Assembly: GCF_000515395.1 (NCBI RefSeq)
Contig: NZ_KI911782.1
Span: 2,047,927 to 2,111,926 of the forward strand
Length of the DNA stretch: 64,000 nucleotides
Direction: 5' to 3'
Source of the DNA: Jiangella gansuensis DSM 44835
GTDB lineage: Bacteria > Actinomycetota > Actinomycetes > Jiangellales > Jiangellaceae
Shown here: positions 25,785 through 34,823 of the stretch, piece after piece
Position numbering within the stretch: the stretch's first letter is position 1
Layout: every line of letters begins with the position of its first letter
The notes under the pieces: model-generated
The model's input: the letters and a program-made list of their open reading frames with translations, nothing else
What the model was told of the DNA's origin: nothing
The model's database searches: none
Translations under genes and position numbers: made by a program

Positions 25785-25857
25785 CTTGCCCGCAGACTTG
25801 CCCGGGCGGTCCGAATCCCAGGTCAGGCGCTTGCCCGCGGGCGGGCGGTCTTGCCCG
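25785..25857. repeat. Four direct copies of CTTGCCCG
   Basis: Identical 8-mers start at 25785, 25797, 25830 and 25850 in the divergent gap between the sigma-like gene and dapB. Spacings are 12, 33 and 20 bp. They may be binding sites for a regulator of one or both genes. Confidence 0.6.
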
Positions 25858-25868
25858 GCGGCTGGTAG

Positions 25869-27076
<1,208 letters not shown>

Positions 27077-27149
27077 TCGACCCCGGGCCCTTCTCACGCG
27101 GGCGGAAAACCGGCAGGGTGGGGGCAGTCATGCCGACGAGAGACGGGTG

Positions 27150-28979
27150 ATGGTCATGCGGAGGATGCGCCGATCGGCAACTGCGATCCTGATCGGGACG
27201 CTGGCGGTCTCGGGAGCCGGGCTCGCGCAGGCCGCCGACCGCGGCCGGCCCTCCGAGCCGCCGCCCAAGACCCCCGTGGCCACGGGGTACGGCGGAGCGG
27301 TCTCGACCGTCGACGCCGACGCGACGGCGGCCGGGCTGTCGGTGCTGCGTCGCGGCGGCACCGCCGCCGACGCCGCCGTTGCGGCCGCCGCGGCACTGGG
27401 TGTCACCGAGCCGTTCTCGGCCGGCGTCGGCGGTGGCGGGTTCTTCGTCCATTACGACGCCCGCACCGGTGAGGTGCGGACCCTCGACGGCCGCGAGACG
27501 GCACCGGCGACGGCCACCGAGGAACTGTTCCTCGACCCCGCGACGGGACAGCCGCTGGCCTTCCCCGACGCCCGGGTGAGCGGCCTGTCGGTCGGAACCC
27601 CCGGCACCCTCGCCACCTGGGACGAAGCACTGGACCGGTGGGGGCGGTTCTCGCTCGCCCGCAACCTCCGCCCGGCCATCGACCTGGCCGAGGACGGGTT
27701 CGTCGTCGACGAGACGTTCCGGTCGCAGGTCGAGGCCAACGCCGCCATCTTCGCCGACTTCCCGGCCTCGGCCGAGCTGTACCTGCCCGGCGGCGAGCCT
27801 CCGGCGGTCGGCACCACGCTGCCCAACCCGGACCTCGCCGACACGTATCGCGCCATCGCCCGGCACGGCATCGACCTCTTCTACGAGGGGCCCATCGCCG
27901 CCGACATCGCGGCCACCGTGCAGGACCCGCCGGTGCGCGACGACGCCACGCGCGTCGTGCGTCCCGGCGACCTCAGCACCGACGACCTCGCCGCGTACGA
28001 GGTCGTCGAGCGCGACCCGACCCTGGTCGACTACCGCGGCCTGCAGGTCTACGGCATGGCGCCGCCGTCGTCGGGCGGTTCCACCGTCGGCGAGGCGTTG
28101 AACATCCTGGAGTCGTTCGACCTGGCGGCCATGGACGAGGCCACCGCGTTGCACCACTACCTGGAGGCCAGCGCCCTCGCCTTCGCCGATCGCAACCGCT
28201 ACGTCGGCGACCCGGACGCCGTCGACGTCCCGCTGGCGCAGCTGCTGTCGCAGGAGTTCGCCGACGAGCGGGCGTGCCTCCTGGACTCCGCCACGGCGGC
28301 GCCGAAGCCGGTCCCGCCCGGTGTCCCGGACGGCGACTACGCCGAGTGCGTTCCCGCCGGCGCCGACGGGTACGCCGTCGATGACGCCGGCTCCACCACC
28401 CACCTGACCACCGCCGACCGCTGGGGCAACGTGGTGGCGTACACGCTGACCATCGAGCAGACCGGCGGCAGCGGCATGGCCGTGCCGGGTCGCGGGTTCC
28501 TGCTGAACAACGAGCTCACCGACTTCAATTTCGCGCCCACGCAGGGGAGCGCGCCGGACCCGAACCTGCCCGGCCCGAACAAGCGGCCGCGCTCGTCCAT
28601 GGCGCCCACCATCGTGCTGGACGACGGCGAACCGTTCCTGGCCGTCGGCAGCCCCGGCGGCGCCACCATCATCGGAACGGTGCTACAGACACTGATCAAC
28701 CGGGTCGACCGCGGCATGGACCTGCCTGACGCCATAGCGGCGGCCCGGCTGACACAGCCGAACAGCCCGAACACGTCGGCCGAGCCGGCCATCGCGGACG
28801 GACCGCTCGGCGCCGCGCTCGAAGGCTTCGGCCACACCCTGGTGTCCACGCCCGAGATCGGCGCCGCGACCGGCATCGAGTTCCTCGACCACCGGCGCAT
28901 CCAGGCCGCCGCCGAACCGGTCCGCCGCGGTGGCGGCAGCGCCGGCGTGGTGGTGCCGCAGCGCTGGCCCCGGCCGTGA
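27150..28979 (+). CDS. ggt: Secreted gamma-glutamyltransferase
   Basis: A 609-residue Ntn-hydrolase proenzyme that cleaves gamma-glutamyl bonds (glutathione, poly-gamma-glutamate fragments). The signal peptide covers about residues 1-29 (RRMRRSATAILIG, cleavage after AQA). The large-subunit motif RRGGTAADAAVAAAAALGVTEP is at 67-88. The autoprocessing nucleophile Thr416 is in GSTTHLTT, and PRSSMAPTIVLDDG and GSPGGATIIGTVLQ follow in the small subunit. Start ATG 27150 (GTG 27147 adjacent), with GAGAGACGG upstream. It is monocistronic, between a dapB-linked gene and the terC riboswitch. Confidence 0.95.
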   Translation: MVMRRMRRSATAILIGTLAVSGAGLAQAADRGRPSEPPPKTPVATGYGGAVSTVDADATAAGLSVLRRGGTAADAAVAAAAALGVTEPFSAGVGGGGFFVHYDARTGEVRTLDGRETAPATATEELFLDPATGQPLAFPDARVSGLSVGTPGTLATWDEALDRWGRFSLARNLRPAIDLAEDGFVVDETFRSQVEANAAIFADFPASAELYLPGGEPPAVGTTLPNPDLADTYRAIARHGIDLFYEGPIAADIAATVQDPPVRDDATRVVRPGDLSTDDLAAYEVVERDPTLVDYRGLQVYGMAPPSSGGSTVGEALNILESFDLAAMDEATALHHYLEASALAFADRNRYVGDPDAVDVPLAQLLSQEFADERACLLDSATAAPKPVPPGVPDGDYAECVPAGADGYAVDDAGSTTHLTTADRWGNVVAYTLTIEQTGGSGMAVPGRGFLLNNELTDFNFAPTQGSAPDPNLPGPNKRPRSSMAPTIVLDDGEPFLAVGSPGGATIIGTVLQTLINRVDRGMDLPDAIAAARLTQPNSPNTSAEPAIADGPLGAALEGFGHTLVSTPEIGAATGIEFLDHRRIQAAAEPVRRGGGSAGVVVPQRWPRP

Positions 28980-29037
28980 CCGCTGATTCGGCGCAACCGT
29001 GTGGCGTCGCGCACTGATCTTTGTGACAATGGAGACC

Positions 29038-29153
29038 TGAGGGGAGTACTTGTCGACCTCACCCGGTCATCCCGGACCGTCCGAGCGGTCCTCGGGTAGG
29101 CCGCCCGCCTCGCCGCGGGCGTAGGAGACCTCGAACGTGATGGTTCGAGGAGG
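29038..29153 (+). promoter_or_regulatory. yybP-ykoY (manganese) riboswitch with SD-masking hairpin
   Basis: The conserved 5' element GGGGAGTA (29041-29048) and 3' element GGAGACC (29124-29130) bracket two helices: GGACCG/CGGTCC (29074-29091) and CGCCCGC/GCGGGCG (29103-29121). The P1 helix is TGAGG (29038-29042) with CCTCG (29129-29133). The same CCTCG begins a perfect 8-bp hairpin CCTCGAAC/GTTCGAGG (29129-29136 / 29143-29150) that covers half of the Shine-Dalgarno GAGGAGG (29147-29153). Ligand-stabilised P1 would therefore free the ribosome site of terC. The family is known to sense Mn2+ and to precede TerC genes. Confidence 0.72.
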
Positions 29154-29157
29154 CTCC

Positions 29158-30180
29158 ATGCCCGTACTGGCTGCCGATACCGCGTCGAGCGGGAGTTCGA
29201 TCGCGTCGCCGGGTCTGTGGGCGGTCAGCATCGCCGTCCTGCTGGCCCTGCTTGTGGTCGACTTCGTGGTGACCCGCAAGCCGCACGAGGTCTCGATGCG
29301 TGAAGCGGTGGGTTGGTCGGTCTTCTACCTGGCGCTGCCATTCGTCTTCGCCGGGTACATCTGGGCGGAGTACGGCGGCCCGCAGGGCCTGGAGTTCGTC
29401 ACCGGCTTCGTCGTCGAGAAGTCGCTGTCGGTGGACAACCTGTTCGTGTTCATGCTGATCCTGTCGGCCTTCGCGGTGCCTGCGGAGCTGCAGCAACGGG
29501 TGCTGCTCTACGGCATCGTCGGCGCGCTCGTGCTGCGGGCGATCTTCATCGCCGCCGGCGCCGCGATGCTCCAGGCGGGCACGTGGGCGTTCCTTGTGTT
29601 CGGTGCGGTGCTGTTCATCACCGCGGTCCGGGTGTTCCGGGACGCCGTGCGCCACCAGGAACCGATCGGCGACGTGTCGGAGATGAGGGTGGTGCGGGCC
29701 CTGCGGCGATGGATGCCGGTGACGGACTCGTACCGCGGCGCGAAGCTCACGGTCCGCGACGGTGGCCGCCGCGCCTTGACCCCGCTGGCGGTCGTGGTGG
29801 TGGCGGTGTTCGCCACCGACGTCGTCTTCGCCGTGGATTCCGTGCCTGCGGTGTACGGCATCACCGAAGACCCGTACCTGGTGTTCACCACCAACGCCTT
29901 CGCTCTGCTGGGGCTGCGGGCCCTGTACTTCGTCCTTGCGGTGGCGCTGTCCAGGCTGACCTACCTCAACCACGGGCTCGCGGTCATCCTCGCGTTCATC
30001 AGCGTGAAACTGGTTCTGCACTGGGCCCACGGCGTCTGGCCGGCCGTCCCGGAGATCCCGACGACGGCCTCGCTGATCGTCATCGTCCTGGTCCTCGCCA
30101 CGGTGATCGTCGCCAGCCTGCGAAGGCGGGAGGACACCGCGGCGCTGGCCGCCCCGGCCGATCGAGGTGAATCACGATGA
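29158..30180 (+). CDS. TerC-family integral membrane protein (Mn2+ exporter type)
   Basis: A 340-residue membrane protein with about nine hydrophobic segments. The family signature EKSLSVDNLFVFMLI is near residue 85. A second conserved acidic segment, FATDVVFAVDSVPAVYGIT, is near residue 218; the Asp/Asn residues are thought to bind metal. TerC proteins, historically linked to tellurite resistance, act in Mn2+ efflux and metalation of exported enzymes in Bacillus and E. coli (Alx). ATG 29158 is positioned by GAGGAGG. The yybP-ykoY riboswitch upstream supports manganese control. Its stop overlaps the next small ORF (ATGA). Confidence 0.9.
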   Translation: MPVLAADTASSGSSIASPGLWAVSIAVLLALLVVDFVVTRKPHEVSMREAVGWSVFYLALPFVFAGYIWAEYGGPQGLEFVTGFVVEKSLSVDNLFVFMLILSAFAVPAELQQRVLLYGIVGALVLRAIFIAAGAAMLQAGTWAFLVFGAVLFITAVRVFRDAVRHQEPIGDVSEMRVVRALRRWMPVTDSYRGAKLTVRDGGRRALTPLAVVVVAVFATDVVFAVDSVPAVYGITEDPYLVFTTNAFALLGLRALYFVLAVALSRLTYLNHGLAVILAFISVKLVLHWAHGVWPAVPEIPTTASLIVIVLVLATVIVASLRRREDTAALAAPADRGESR

Positions 30181-30332
30181 GCTACGTCATCGACGTCCTG
30201 GCCGCCGTCCTGATCCTGGCCGCACTGGTCATCACCTGCGCGGCTCTGTCCACCGGCCCGCCGCGGGAGCACCGCCACCGAGGCCATGGACACGGCCATG
30301 GCCATGGCCATGGCCGGAACCGTCCGGCCTAG
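30177..30332 (+). CDS. His-rich membrane microprotein coupled to terC
   Basis: A 51-residue ORF whose ATG overlaps the terC stop (ATGA, 30177-30180). One transmembrane segment (about residues 4-24, VIDVLAAVLILAALVITCAA) is followed by a short cytosolic or external tail with alternating His-Gly (HRHRGHGHGHGHGHGR). The tail is a clear metal-binding candidate. It shares the transcript, and thus the Mn riboswitch, with terC. It could be a subunit or metal chaperone of the TerC exporter. No named family was recognised. The stop overlaps the 3' end of azlD on the other strand. Confidence 0.65.
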   Translation: MSYVIDVLAAVLILAALVITCAALSTGPPREHRHRGHGHGHGHGHGRNRPA

Positions 30333-30634
30333 CTGACGGCGCGCAGGATCGCCGTCGTGGCGGCCGCGACGACGATCACGACGAGGAACGACTGGCGCAG
30401 GATCAGCGCGACAACGGCGGCGGCCATGCCGGCGAGCATCCACACGTCCACGCCGAGCCGGCCGCCGTCGTCGAACAGCTCGACCGCGATCAGCCCGGCG
30501 AGCATCGCCACCGGCAGGAACGCCGCCACCCGGCGTACGTCCGGACGCTCCAGCACGGCCGGCGGCAGCGACACTCCGGCCAGCTTGAGCAGGTAGCAGC
30601 CGACGGCGGCGGTGATGACGGCAACCCAGATCAT
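30329..30634 (-). CDS. azlD: AzlD-family branched-chain amino acid exporter subunit
   Basis: A 101-residue protein with about four hydrophobic segments, starting MIWVAVITAAVGCYLLKLAG. It has PDVRRVAAFLPVAMLAGLIAVE, typical of AzlD/BrnE. With AzlC it forms a two-component exporter for branched-chain amino acids or their analogues (BrnFE in Corynebacterium). The ATG overlaps the azlC stop (ATGA), giving translational coupling. The 3' end overlaps by 4 nt the stop of the His-rich microprotein on the opposite strand. Confidence 0.9.
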   Translation of the reverse strand: MIWVAVITAAVGCYLLKLAGVSLPPAVLERPDVRRVAAFLPVAMLAGLIAVELFDDGGRLGVDVWMLAGMAAAVVALILRQSFLVVIVVAAATTAILRAVS

Positions 30635-31323
30635 GTGTCTCCCTTCGTGGCCCGCCCCGGGAACAGGCCTGCGACGACGGCGACCGGCGCGGCCGCGAGG
30701 ACCGGAATCCCGGCCGGTGCCAGCGGGATCAGCGCCGTCGCCACCAGCGCGCCCCCGGCCGCCACCCACCGGGCCTGCCGCTCGCGCAGCCTGGGCCACA
30801 TCAGCGCGAGGAACGACGCGGGCACCATGGCGTCCAGCCCCAGCGTGGCCGGGTCGCCGATGGCCGAGCCGCCCACGGCCCCGGCCAGCGTCCCGGCGTT
30901 CCACAACACGAACAGCAGCGCACCGGTGATCCAGAACGCGTAGCGCTGCTCGGCCGGTTCGTCGCGGCCCACGGCCATGGCCGTCGTCTCGTCGATGACG
31001 AGGTGCGCGGCCACCAGGCGACGCGGACCGGTGAGGTCGCGCCGGCCCAGGATGCGGGTCATGGGCACCCCGTAGAACATGTTGCGCACGCCGAGCAGCA
31101 GGGCCGCGGGGACAGCGGCCAGGCCGGTGCCGCCACCGCCGATGACCCCGACGACGGCGAACTGCGACGCACCGCTGAACATCACCAGGCTGAGCACCAT
31201 GGTCTGCGCCACACTCAGCCCGGACGCCACCGAGACCGCGCCGAACGAGGCACCGAAGGCCGCCGCGTACGCCGCGATGCCGGCCGCGTCACGGCGGATC
31301 GCCGACCGCGAATCCTCACTCAT
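30631..31323 (-). CDS. azlC: AzlC-family branched-chain amino acid exporter subunit
   Basis: A 230-residue membrane protein from ATG 31323. The AzlC signature MFSGASQFAVVGVIGGGGT is near residue 48, followed by LLLGVRNMFYGVPMTRIL and HLVIDETTAMAV. The start is fixed by TACTGT (31331-31336 on this strand) ending 7 nt upstream, a leaderless arrangement; a GTG at 31353 would lie upstream of that -10. It forms an exporter with AzlD for Val, Leu, Ile or related compounds. No Lrp/AsnC regulator is adjacent. Confidence 0.9.
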   Translation of the reverse strand: MSEDSRSAIRRDAAGIAAYAAAFGASFGAVSVASGLSVAQTMVLSLVMFSGASQFAVVGVIGGGGTGLAAVPAALLLGVRNMFYGVPMTRILGRRDLTGPRRLVAAHLVIDETTAMAVGRDEPAEQRYAFWITGALLFVLWNAGTLAGAVGGSAIGDPATLGLDAMVPASFLALMWPRLRERQARWVAAGGALVATALIPLAPAGIPVLAAAPVAVVAGLFPGRATKGDT

Positions 31324-31403
31324 CGCGCAGACAGTACTCAACGCCACTGACACTGATGAGACGGTTCTGCATTCCGGACACCTCGGGCGTCTAGGCTGAG
31401 CCC

Positions 31404-31988
31404 GTGCTGTTCCAGAAGCGGTTCTGGCCGGGCATCGCGGACGGCTCGGTTACGCTGGCCTTCCGCAGGTGGCGCCGTCAGCAGGTGCTCCCCGGGCGGC
31501 CCTACCGCACCGCAGCCGGCATCATCGACGTCACCTCGGTCGCCGTCGTCGACCCGGCCGCCATCACCGACGACGACGCCCGCGCGGCCGGTCATCCGGA
31601 CGCCGCCAGCCTGGTCGCCGACCTGCCGGGCGAGCCGCAGAACCCGACGTACCGCATCGAGTTCCGCCTGGCCACCGGCCCGGATCCGCGCGCCGAGCTC
31701 GCCGCCGGCGCGGATCTCGACGCGGCGGAGATCGAGCGCATCACCGCCCGGCTGGACCGGCTGGACCGCGCATCGTCGGCCGGTCCGTGGACACGCGAGA
31801 CGCTGCGCTTGGTCGAGGAGCACCCGGAGCGCCGCGCCGGTGACCTCGCCGACCTGGCCGGCCGCGAGCGGGCGCCGTTCAAGCTGGACGTGCGCAAGCT
31901 CAAGAACCTCGGGCTTGCCGAGAGCTACCCGGTCGGCAACCGGCTCTCGCCCCGCGGCCGTGCCTATCTCGACGCGACCCGGGACTGA
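31404..31988 (+). CDS. ASCH-like domain protein with C-terminal winged-helix
   Basis: A 194-residue protein. The N-terminus (LFQKRFWPGIADGSVTLAFR, then VLPGRPYRTAAGIIDVTSV) resembles the PUA-like ASCH fold, which binds RNA or nucleotide derivatives. The C-terminal 75 residues (WTRETLRLVEEHPERRAGDL to RDVRK-like KLDVRKLKNLGLAES) have the helix pattern of a winged helix-turn-helix. A GTG start with TAGGCT (31392-31397) 6 nt upstream implies a leaderless mRNA. It is monocistronic and its role is unknown. Confidence 0.7.
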   Translation: MLFQKRFWPGIADGSVTLAFRRWRRQQVLPGRPYRTAAGIIDVTSVAVVDPAAITDDDARAAGHPDAASLVADLPGEPQNPTYRIEFRLATGPDPRAELAAGADLDAAEIERITARLDRLDRASSAGPWTRETLRLVEEHPERRAGDLADLAGRERAPFKLDVRKLKNLGLAESYPVGNRLSPRGRAYLDATRD

Positions 31989-31993
31989 GCCCG

Positions 31994-32629
31994 TCAGCGA
32001 CGCGGCTGGTCCGACGGGCCGACGTGGTCGTCCAGCCACGCCTTGAGCGGCGCCATGTCCCGCCAGGCCGCCGCCACCCGCTGGGCCGCAGAAGACGTGT
32101 GCAGCCACTCCGGCGCACCGACGTCCTGCCAGGCGACCAGCGCCTTCTGCCGCAGCAACTCGATGCGCGGATGGCCGGCGTCATAGCCGCGCGGGCGGGT
32201 CTTCAGCGCGTCGCCACCCACGACGTAACCGCGGGAGCGCACGCCCGCCACGACGGTCTCCAGCGCAGCGCCGCGGCGCTCGTCATCGACGGCCACCCGG
32301 TAGCGGCCCACCTGGTCCGCGGCCATCTGGTAGTAGCCGGTGGCGACGAACAGCCCGGCGGCGCTGACGTGCACGTAGTGGCCGCCGATGGAGACGCCCT
32401 GCTGGGTCTTGTACGGCGTCTTGTCGCGGGCGAACCGCACGTCGCGGTACGGCCGGAAGAACCGGATGTCGCCGAACTCGGTGGTCAGCTCGTCGGCCAG
32501 AGCCCGCATGGGGTCGCGGACGCAGCGCTCGTAGGTGTCCTTGTGCGCGGTCCAGAACGACTTGGTGTTGTCGTTCTCGAGGTCCTCGTAGAAGTCCAGC
32601 GCCTCGACCGGGATGCCGGCGAACGTCAC
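31994..32629 (-). CDS. DUF2461 domain protein
   Basis: A 211-residue protein with hallmark segments LDFYEDLENDNTKSFWTAHKD (residues about 11-31), RFFRPYRDVRFARDKTPYKTQ and the YYQMAADQVGRYRVAV region. These are typical of the widespread DUF2461 (TIGR02453) family of unknown function. The ATG overlaps the stop of the GNAT gene upstream (ATGA), so the two are translationally coupled. It is convergent with the ASCH gene. Confidence 0.9.
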   Translation of the reverse strand: MTFAGIPVEALDFYEDLENDNTKSFWTAHKDTYERCVRDPMRALADELTTEFGDIRFFRPYRDVRFARDKTPYKTQQGVSIGGHYVHVSAAGLFVATGYYQMAADQVGRYRVAVDDERRGAALETVVAGVRSRGYVVGGDALKTRPRGYDAGHPRIELLRQKALVAWQDVGAPEWLHTSSAAQRVAAAWRDMAPLKAWLDDHVGPSDQPRR

Positions 32630-33201
32630 GACGCCTCCGCTCCGGACGGTTCGGCAGTGATGTCCGTGTGCAGCCGCACCTGCCGCAGCGTGGCGCTGCC
32701 GTCGCCGGTCAGGTCGAGGGTGCGGTGTGCGGTGTCCGGCGCCCAGCCGGCCGGCTCGAGGAAGCCGCGCAGGGCGTCGTCGCCGACCACCAGCCAGATG
32801 CGGGCGCGGGTGAACCCGTCCGCGCGCAGGGTGTCCGCGACGGCGGACAGCAGCCGGGAGCCGTGGCCCTCGCCGAGGGCCTCGGGGTCGATGTGGAACG
32901 CGACGACCTCGCCGTCTGCCGGTTGCGCGTCGGGGTCCTCCGACGGCGCGGTGGCCGCGAACCCGACCACCCGGCCGGTCTCGAGCGCCACCAGGACACG
33001 GTGCCGGGCCGTCGGCGGCCGGACGACCGCTTCGCGCCAGGCGGCGCCGAACGCCGCGGCATCGACGTCGTCGAGCAGTGCGGCGGGCAGCAACCCGGCG
33101 TAGGAGCGGCGCCAGGCGCGGGCTTGGACCTCACCGACCGCCTCGGTGTCGGCGGCCCAGGCGAGGCGGACACTGCGATCGGCGACGGGCTGCTCGGACA
33201 C
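32626..33201 (-). CDS. GNAT-family N-acetyltransferase
   Basis: A 191-residue protein. Beta strands and the acetyl-CoA site are visible: VVAFHIDPEALGEGHGSRLLSAVADTL, where EGHGSRLL is motif A (Q/R-x-x-G-x-G/A). ARIWLVVGDDALRGFLEPAGWAPD is motif B. Its substrate is unknown. A GTG start with TACAGT (33209-33214, this strand) 7 nt upstream indicates a leaderless mRNA. It is coupled to the DUF2461 gene downstream. Confidence 0.9.
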   Translation of the reverse strand: MSEQPVADRSVRLAWAADTEAVGEVQARAWRRSYAGLLPAALLDDVDAAAFGAAWREAVVRPPTARHRVLVALETGRVVGFAATAPSEDPDAQPADGEVVAFHIDPEALGEGHGSRLLSAVADTLRADGFTRARIWLVVGDDALRGFLEPAGWAPDTAHRTLDLTGDGSATLRQVRLHTDITAEPSGAEAS

Positions 33202-33222
33202 CCGGACAACTGTACGTGCTCC

Positions 33223-34401
33223 CTACGCCCCGCTGCTGACGTGGTGGGGGCAGCCGGCCGGTTCACCCGCCGGGGGCGTCCAGCCCGCGCCGGGCAGGAA
33301 GCCGGGCAGTTCGACCGACTCGTCGTAGTACTGGTGGTAGACCGGCAGCGCCGAACCGGACATCGGCGGAACCACCCAGGACCATTCGGCGTGCGGGACG
33401 CGGCCGGCTCGCCGTTCCTTGTCGACGAACGCCATGAACATGGCCGACTCCTGATGGTGGTCGGCGATCTTGACGCCGGCCCGGTCGAACGAGTGCAGGA
33501 CCGCCCGGTTGACCTCGACCAGCACCCGGTCCTTCCAGAGCGAGCGGTCGTTGTCGACGTCCAGGCCGAGCCGCCGGCCGATCTCGGGCATCTTGGCGTA
33601 GCGGTCGGGGTCGACCAGGTTGCGCGAGCCGATCTCCGTCCCCATGTACCAGCCGTTGAACGGCGCCGTCGGGTAGGTGATGCCGCCGATGCGCAGCGGC
33701 ATCGAGGAGATGGCCGGCACCGCGTGCCACCGCAGCTCGAGGTCGGCGAACCACGGGAGCTCGGGGTGGGTCAGCTCGACCTCCAGGACGGCGTCGTCCG
33801 GGAGGTCGAACAACTGGACGCCTTCGTCCGGGGTTTCGACGGCCAGCGGCAGCACGTCGAAGTCGCTGCCCTTGCCGGTCCAGCCGAGGCTCTCGACCCA
33901 GCGGGTGAAGTCGGCCTGTGACGGGTCGCCGACGACGGACTCCAGGCCGAGGTAGCCGGCGTACCGGACGAGCTGGCTGTTGCGCAGCCGCGGTGCCGGC
34001 CGGCCCGGCTGGTCGGGAGCGAAGAGCGTGAGGACCGGGCGGATGCGTCCGCCGTTGGTGGCGACCCGCAGGTGCTCGACGCACTCGGCGGCCACCCCCT
34101 CGGCGTCGCGCACGTGCCGGCGATCACGGACGACGAGGCTGCGCCAGTAGAGCCGTCCGATGCAGCGGTTGGCGTTGCGCCAGGCCACCCGGGCGCCGAA
34201 TTCCAGCTCCTCGGCGGTGTGGCTGAAGATGCCGCGGCGGCCGAACTCGATCAGCGCCTGGCTGAAGCGCTCGCCGGCGTCGGGAGCATGAGGGTTCTCA
34301 GCCGCGTGCAGCCGGAAGAAGTCCTCGGCTTCGCTGAGGTCGACGGAGTGGATCGGCACGTCTGGAAGGCCCGGGTGATGGTGCGTTCCTTCAGTGGCCA
34401 C
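33223..34401 (-). CDS. nos: Bacterial nitric oxide synthase oxygenase
   Basis: A 392-residue NOS oxygenase domain that converts L-arginine to citrulline and NO. WRNANRCIGRLYWRSL carries the heme-ligating Cys80. PFNGWYMGTEIGSRNL carries the arginine-binding Glu256. The later WSWVVPPMSGSALPVYH segment is the C-terminal pterin/heme region. There is no fused reductase, so electrons must come from cellular flavodoxin or ferredoxin reductases. The GTG start follows GGAGGAG. It is isolated from biosynthetic genes and divergent from the paa operon; a role in stress protection or NO signalling is an inference. Confidence 0.95.
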   Translation of the reverse strand: MATEGTHHHPGLPDVPIHSVDLSEAEDFFRLHAAENPHAPDAGERFSQALIEFGRRGIFSHTAEELEFGARVAWRNANRCIGRLYWRSLVVRDRRHVRDAEGVAAECVEHLRVATNGGRIRPVLTLFAPDQPGRPAPRLRNSQLVRYAGYLGLESVVGDPSQADFTRWVESLGWTGKGSDFDVLPLAVETPDEGVQLFDLPDDAVLEVELTHPELPWFADLELRWHAVPAISSMPLRIGGITYPTAPFNGWYMGTEIGSRNLVDPDRYAKMPEIGRRLGLDVDNDRSLWKDRVLVEVNRAVLHSFDRAGVKIADHHQESAMFMAFVDKERRAGRVPHAEWSWVVPPMSGSALPVYHQYYDESVELPGFLPGAGWTPPAGEPAGCPHHVSSGA

Positions 34402-34757
34402 AGGTCAGCTCCTCCGATGTCAAAGGTGCGAGAACAGACAAATCCGGCAAAACGACCCAACCCAAGATCAGCATGCCTGGCGAATGACGCACCGTCACGG
34501 ATGATCTCAGAGCGTGGACGGCGAAGTCTGTCGTTTCGGTCAATCGATGCGAACCGGCCGATACGCCCCGAGTCGCATGGGATCCGCCGCGGATCACATC
34601 GGCGCTGCTGACGGCGGACTCCGGCCACGAGGCCGGGCCGGGGTCCGAGGGTGTCATGAGAAATACGTCACGCATCGTCGCTGCGAGCGGGTGCCCGCGG
34701 CGGGGCACGGTCGTCACTCAGCGTGACCATTGGCCGGCCATGGCGATGCCGTGAACG
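34402..34757. other. Divergent intergenic region between nos and paa
   Basis: About 420 bp separate the nos and paaA starts. The nos side holds its Shine-Dalgarno and presumably its promoter. The paa side holds the direct repeats described separately. Short ORFs across the middle show no codon bias or recognisable motifs, and no RNA gene or transposon remnant was seen. GC content is locally lower near 34400-34520. Confidence 0.5.
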
Positions 34758-34816
34758 CAAGTGTTACACCCAAGCGACAGCATTGCTGGACAAGTGTCAC
34801 ATGCGCGGCCTAGCCT
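34758..34816 (+). promoter_or_regulatory. paa promoter with paired direct repeats
   Basis: CAAGTGTTACAC (34758-34769) and CAAGTGTCACAT (34791-34802) differ at 2 of 12 positions and lie 33 bp apart, about three helical turns. The second copy is immediately upstream of the -10 TAGCCT (34811-34816), which ends 7 nt before the paaA ATG. The layout suggests an operator for a paa regulator (PaaX or PaaR type) not present in this window. Confidence 0.5.
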
Positions 34817-34823
34817 TGACGGC

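Noticed and set aside
22443-25868. 1141-codon plus-strand frame across several genes
   Set aside because: Crosses trmL, the GlxA-type regulator, the MFS and the sigma-like gene in a non-coding frame.
31338-32108. Minus-strand frame opposite the ASCH-domain gene
   Set aside because: The plus-strand protein has recognisable ASCH sequence and a leaderless promoter; the minus frame has neither.
34402-34823. tRNA or small RNA gene in the nos-paa gap
   Set aside because: No cloverleaf, T-loop consensus or terminator hairpin was recognised.
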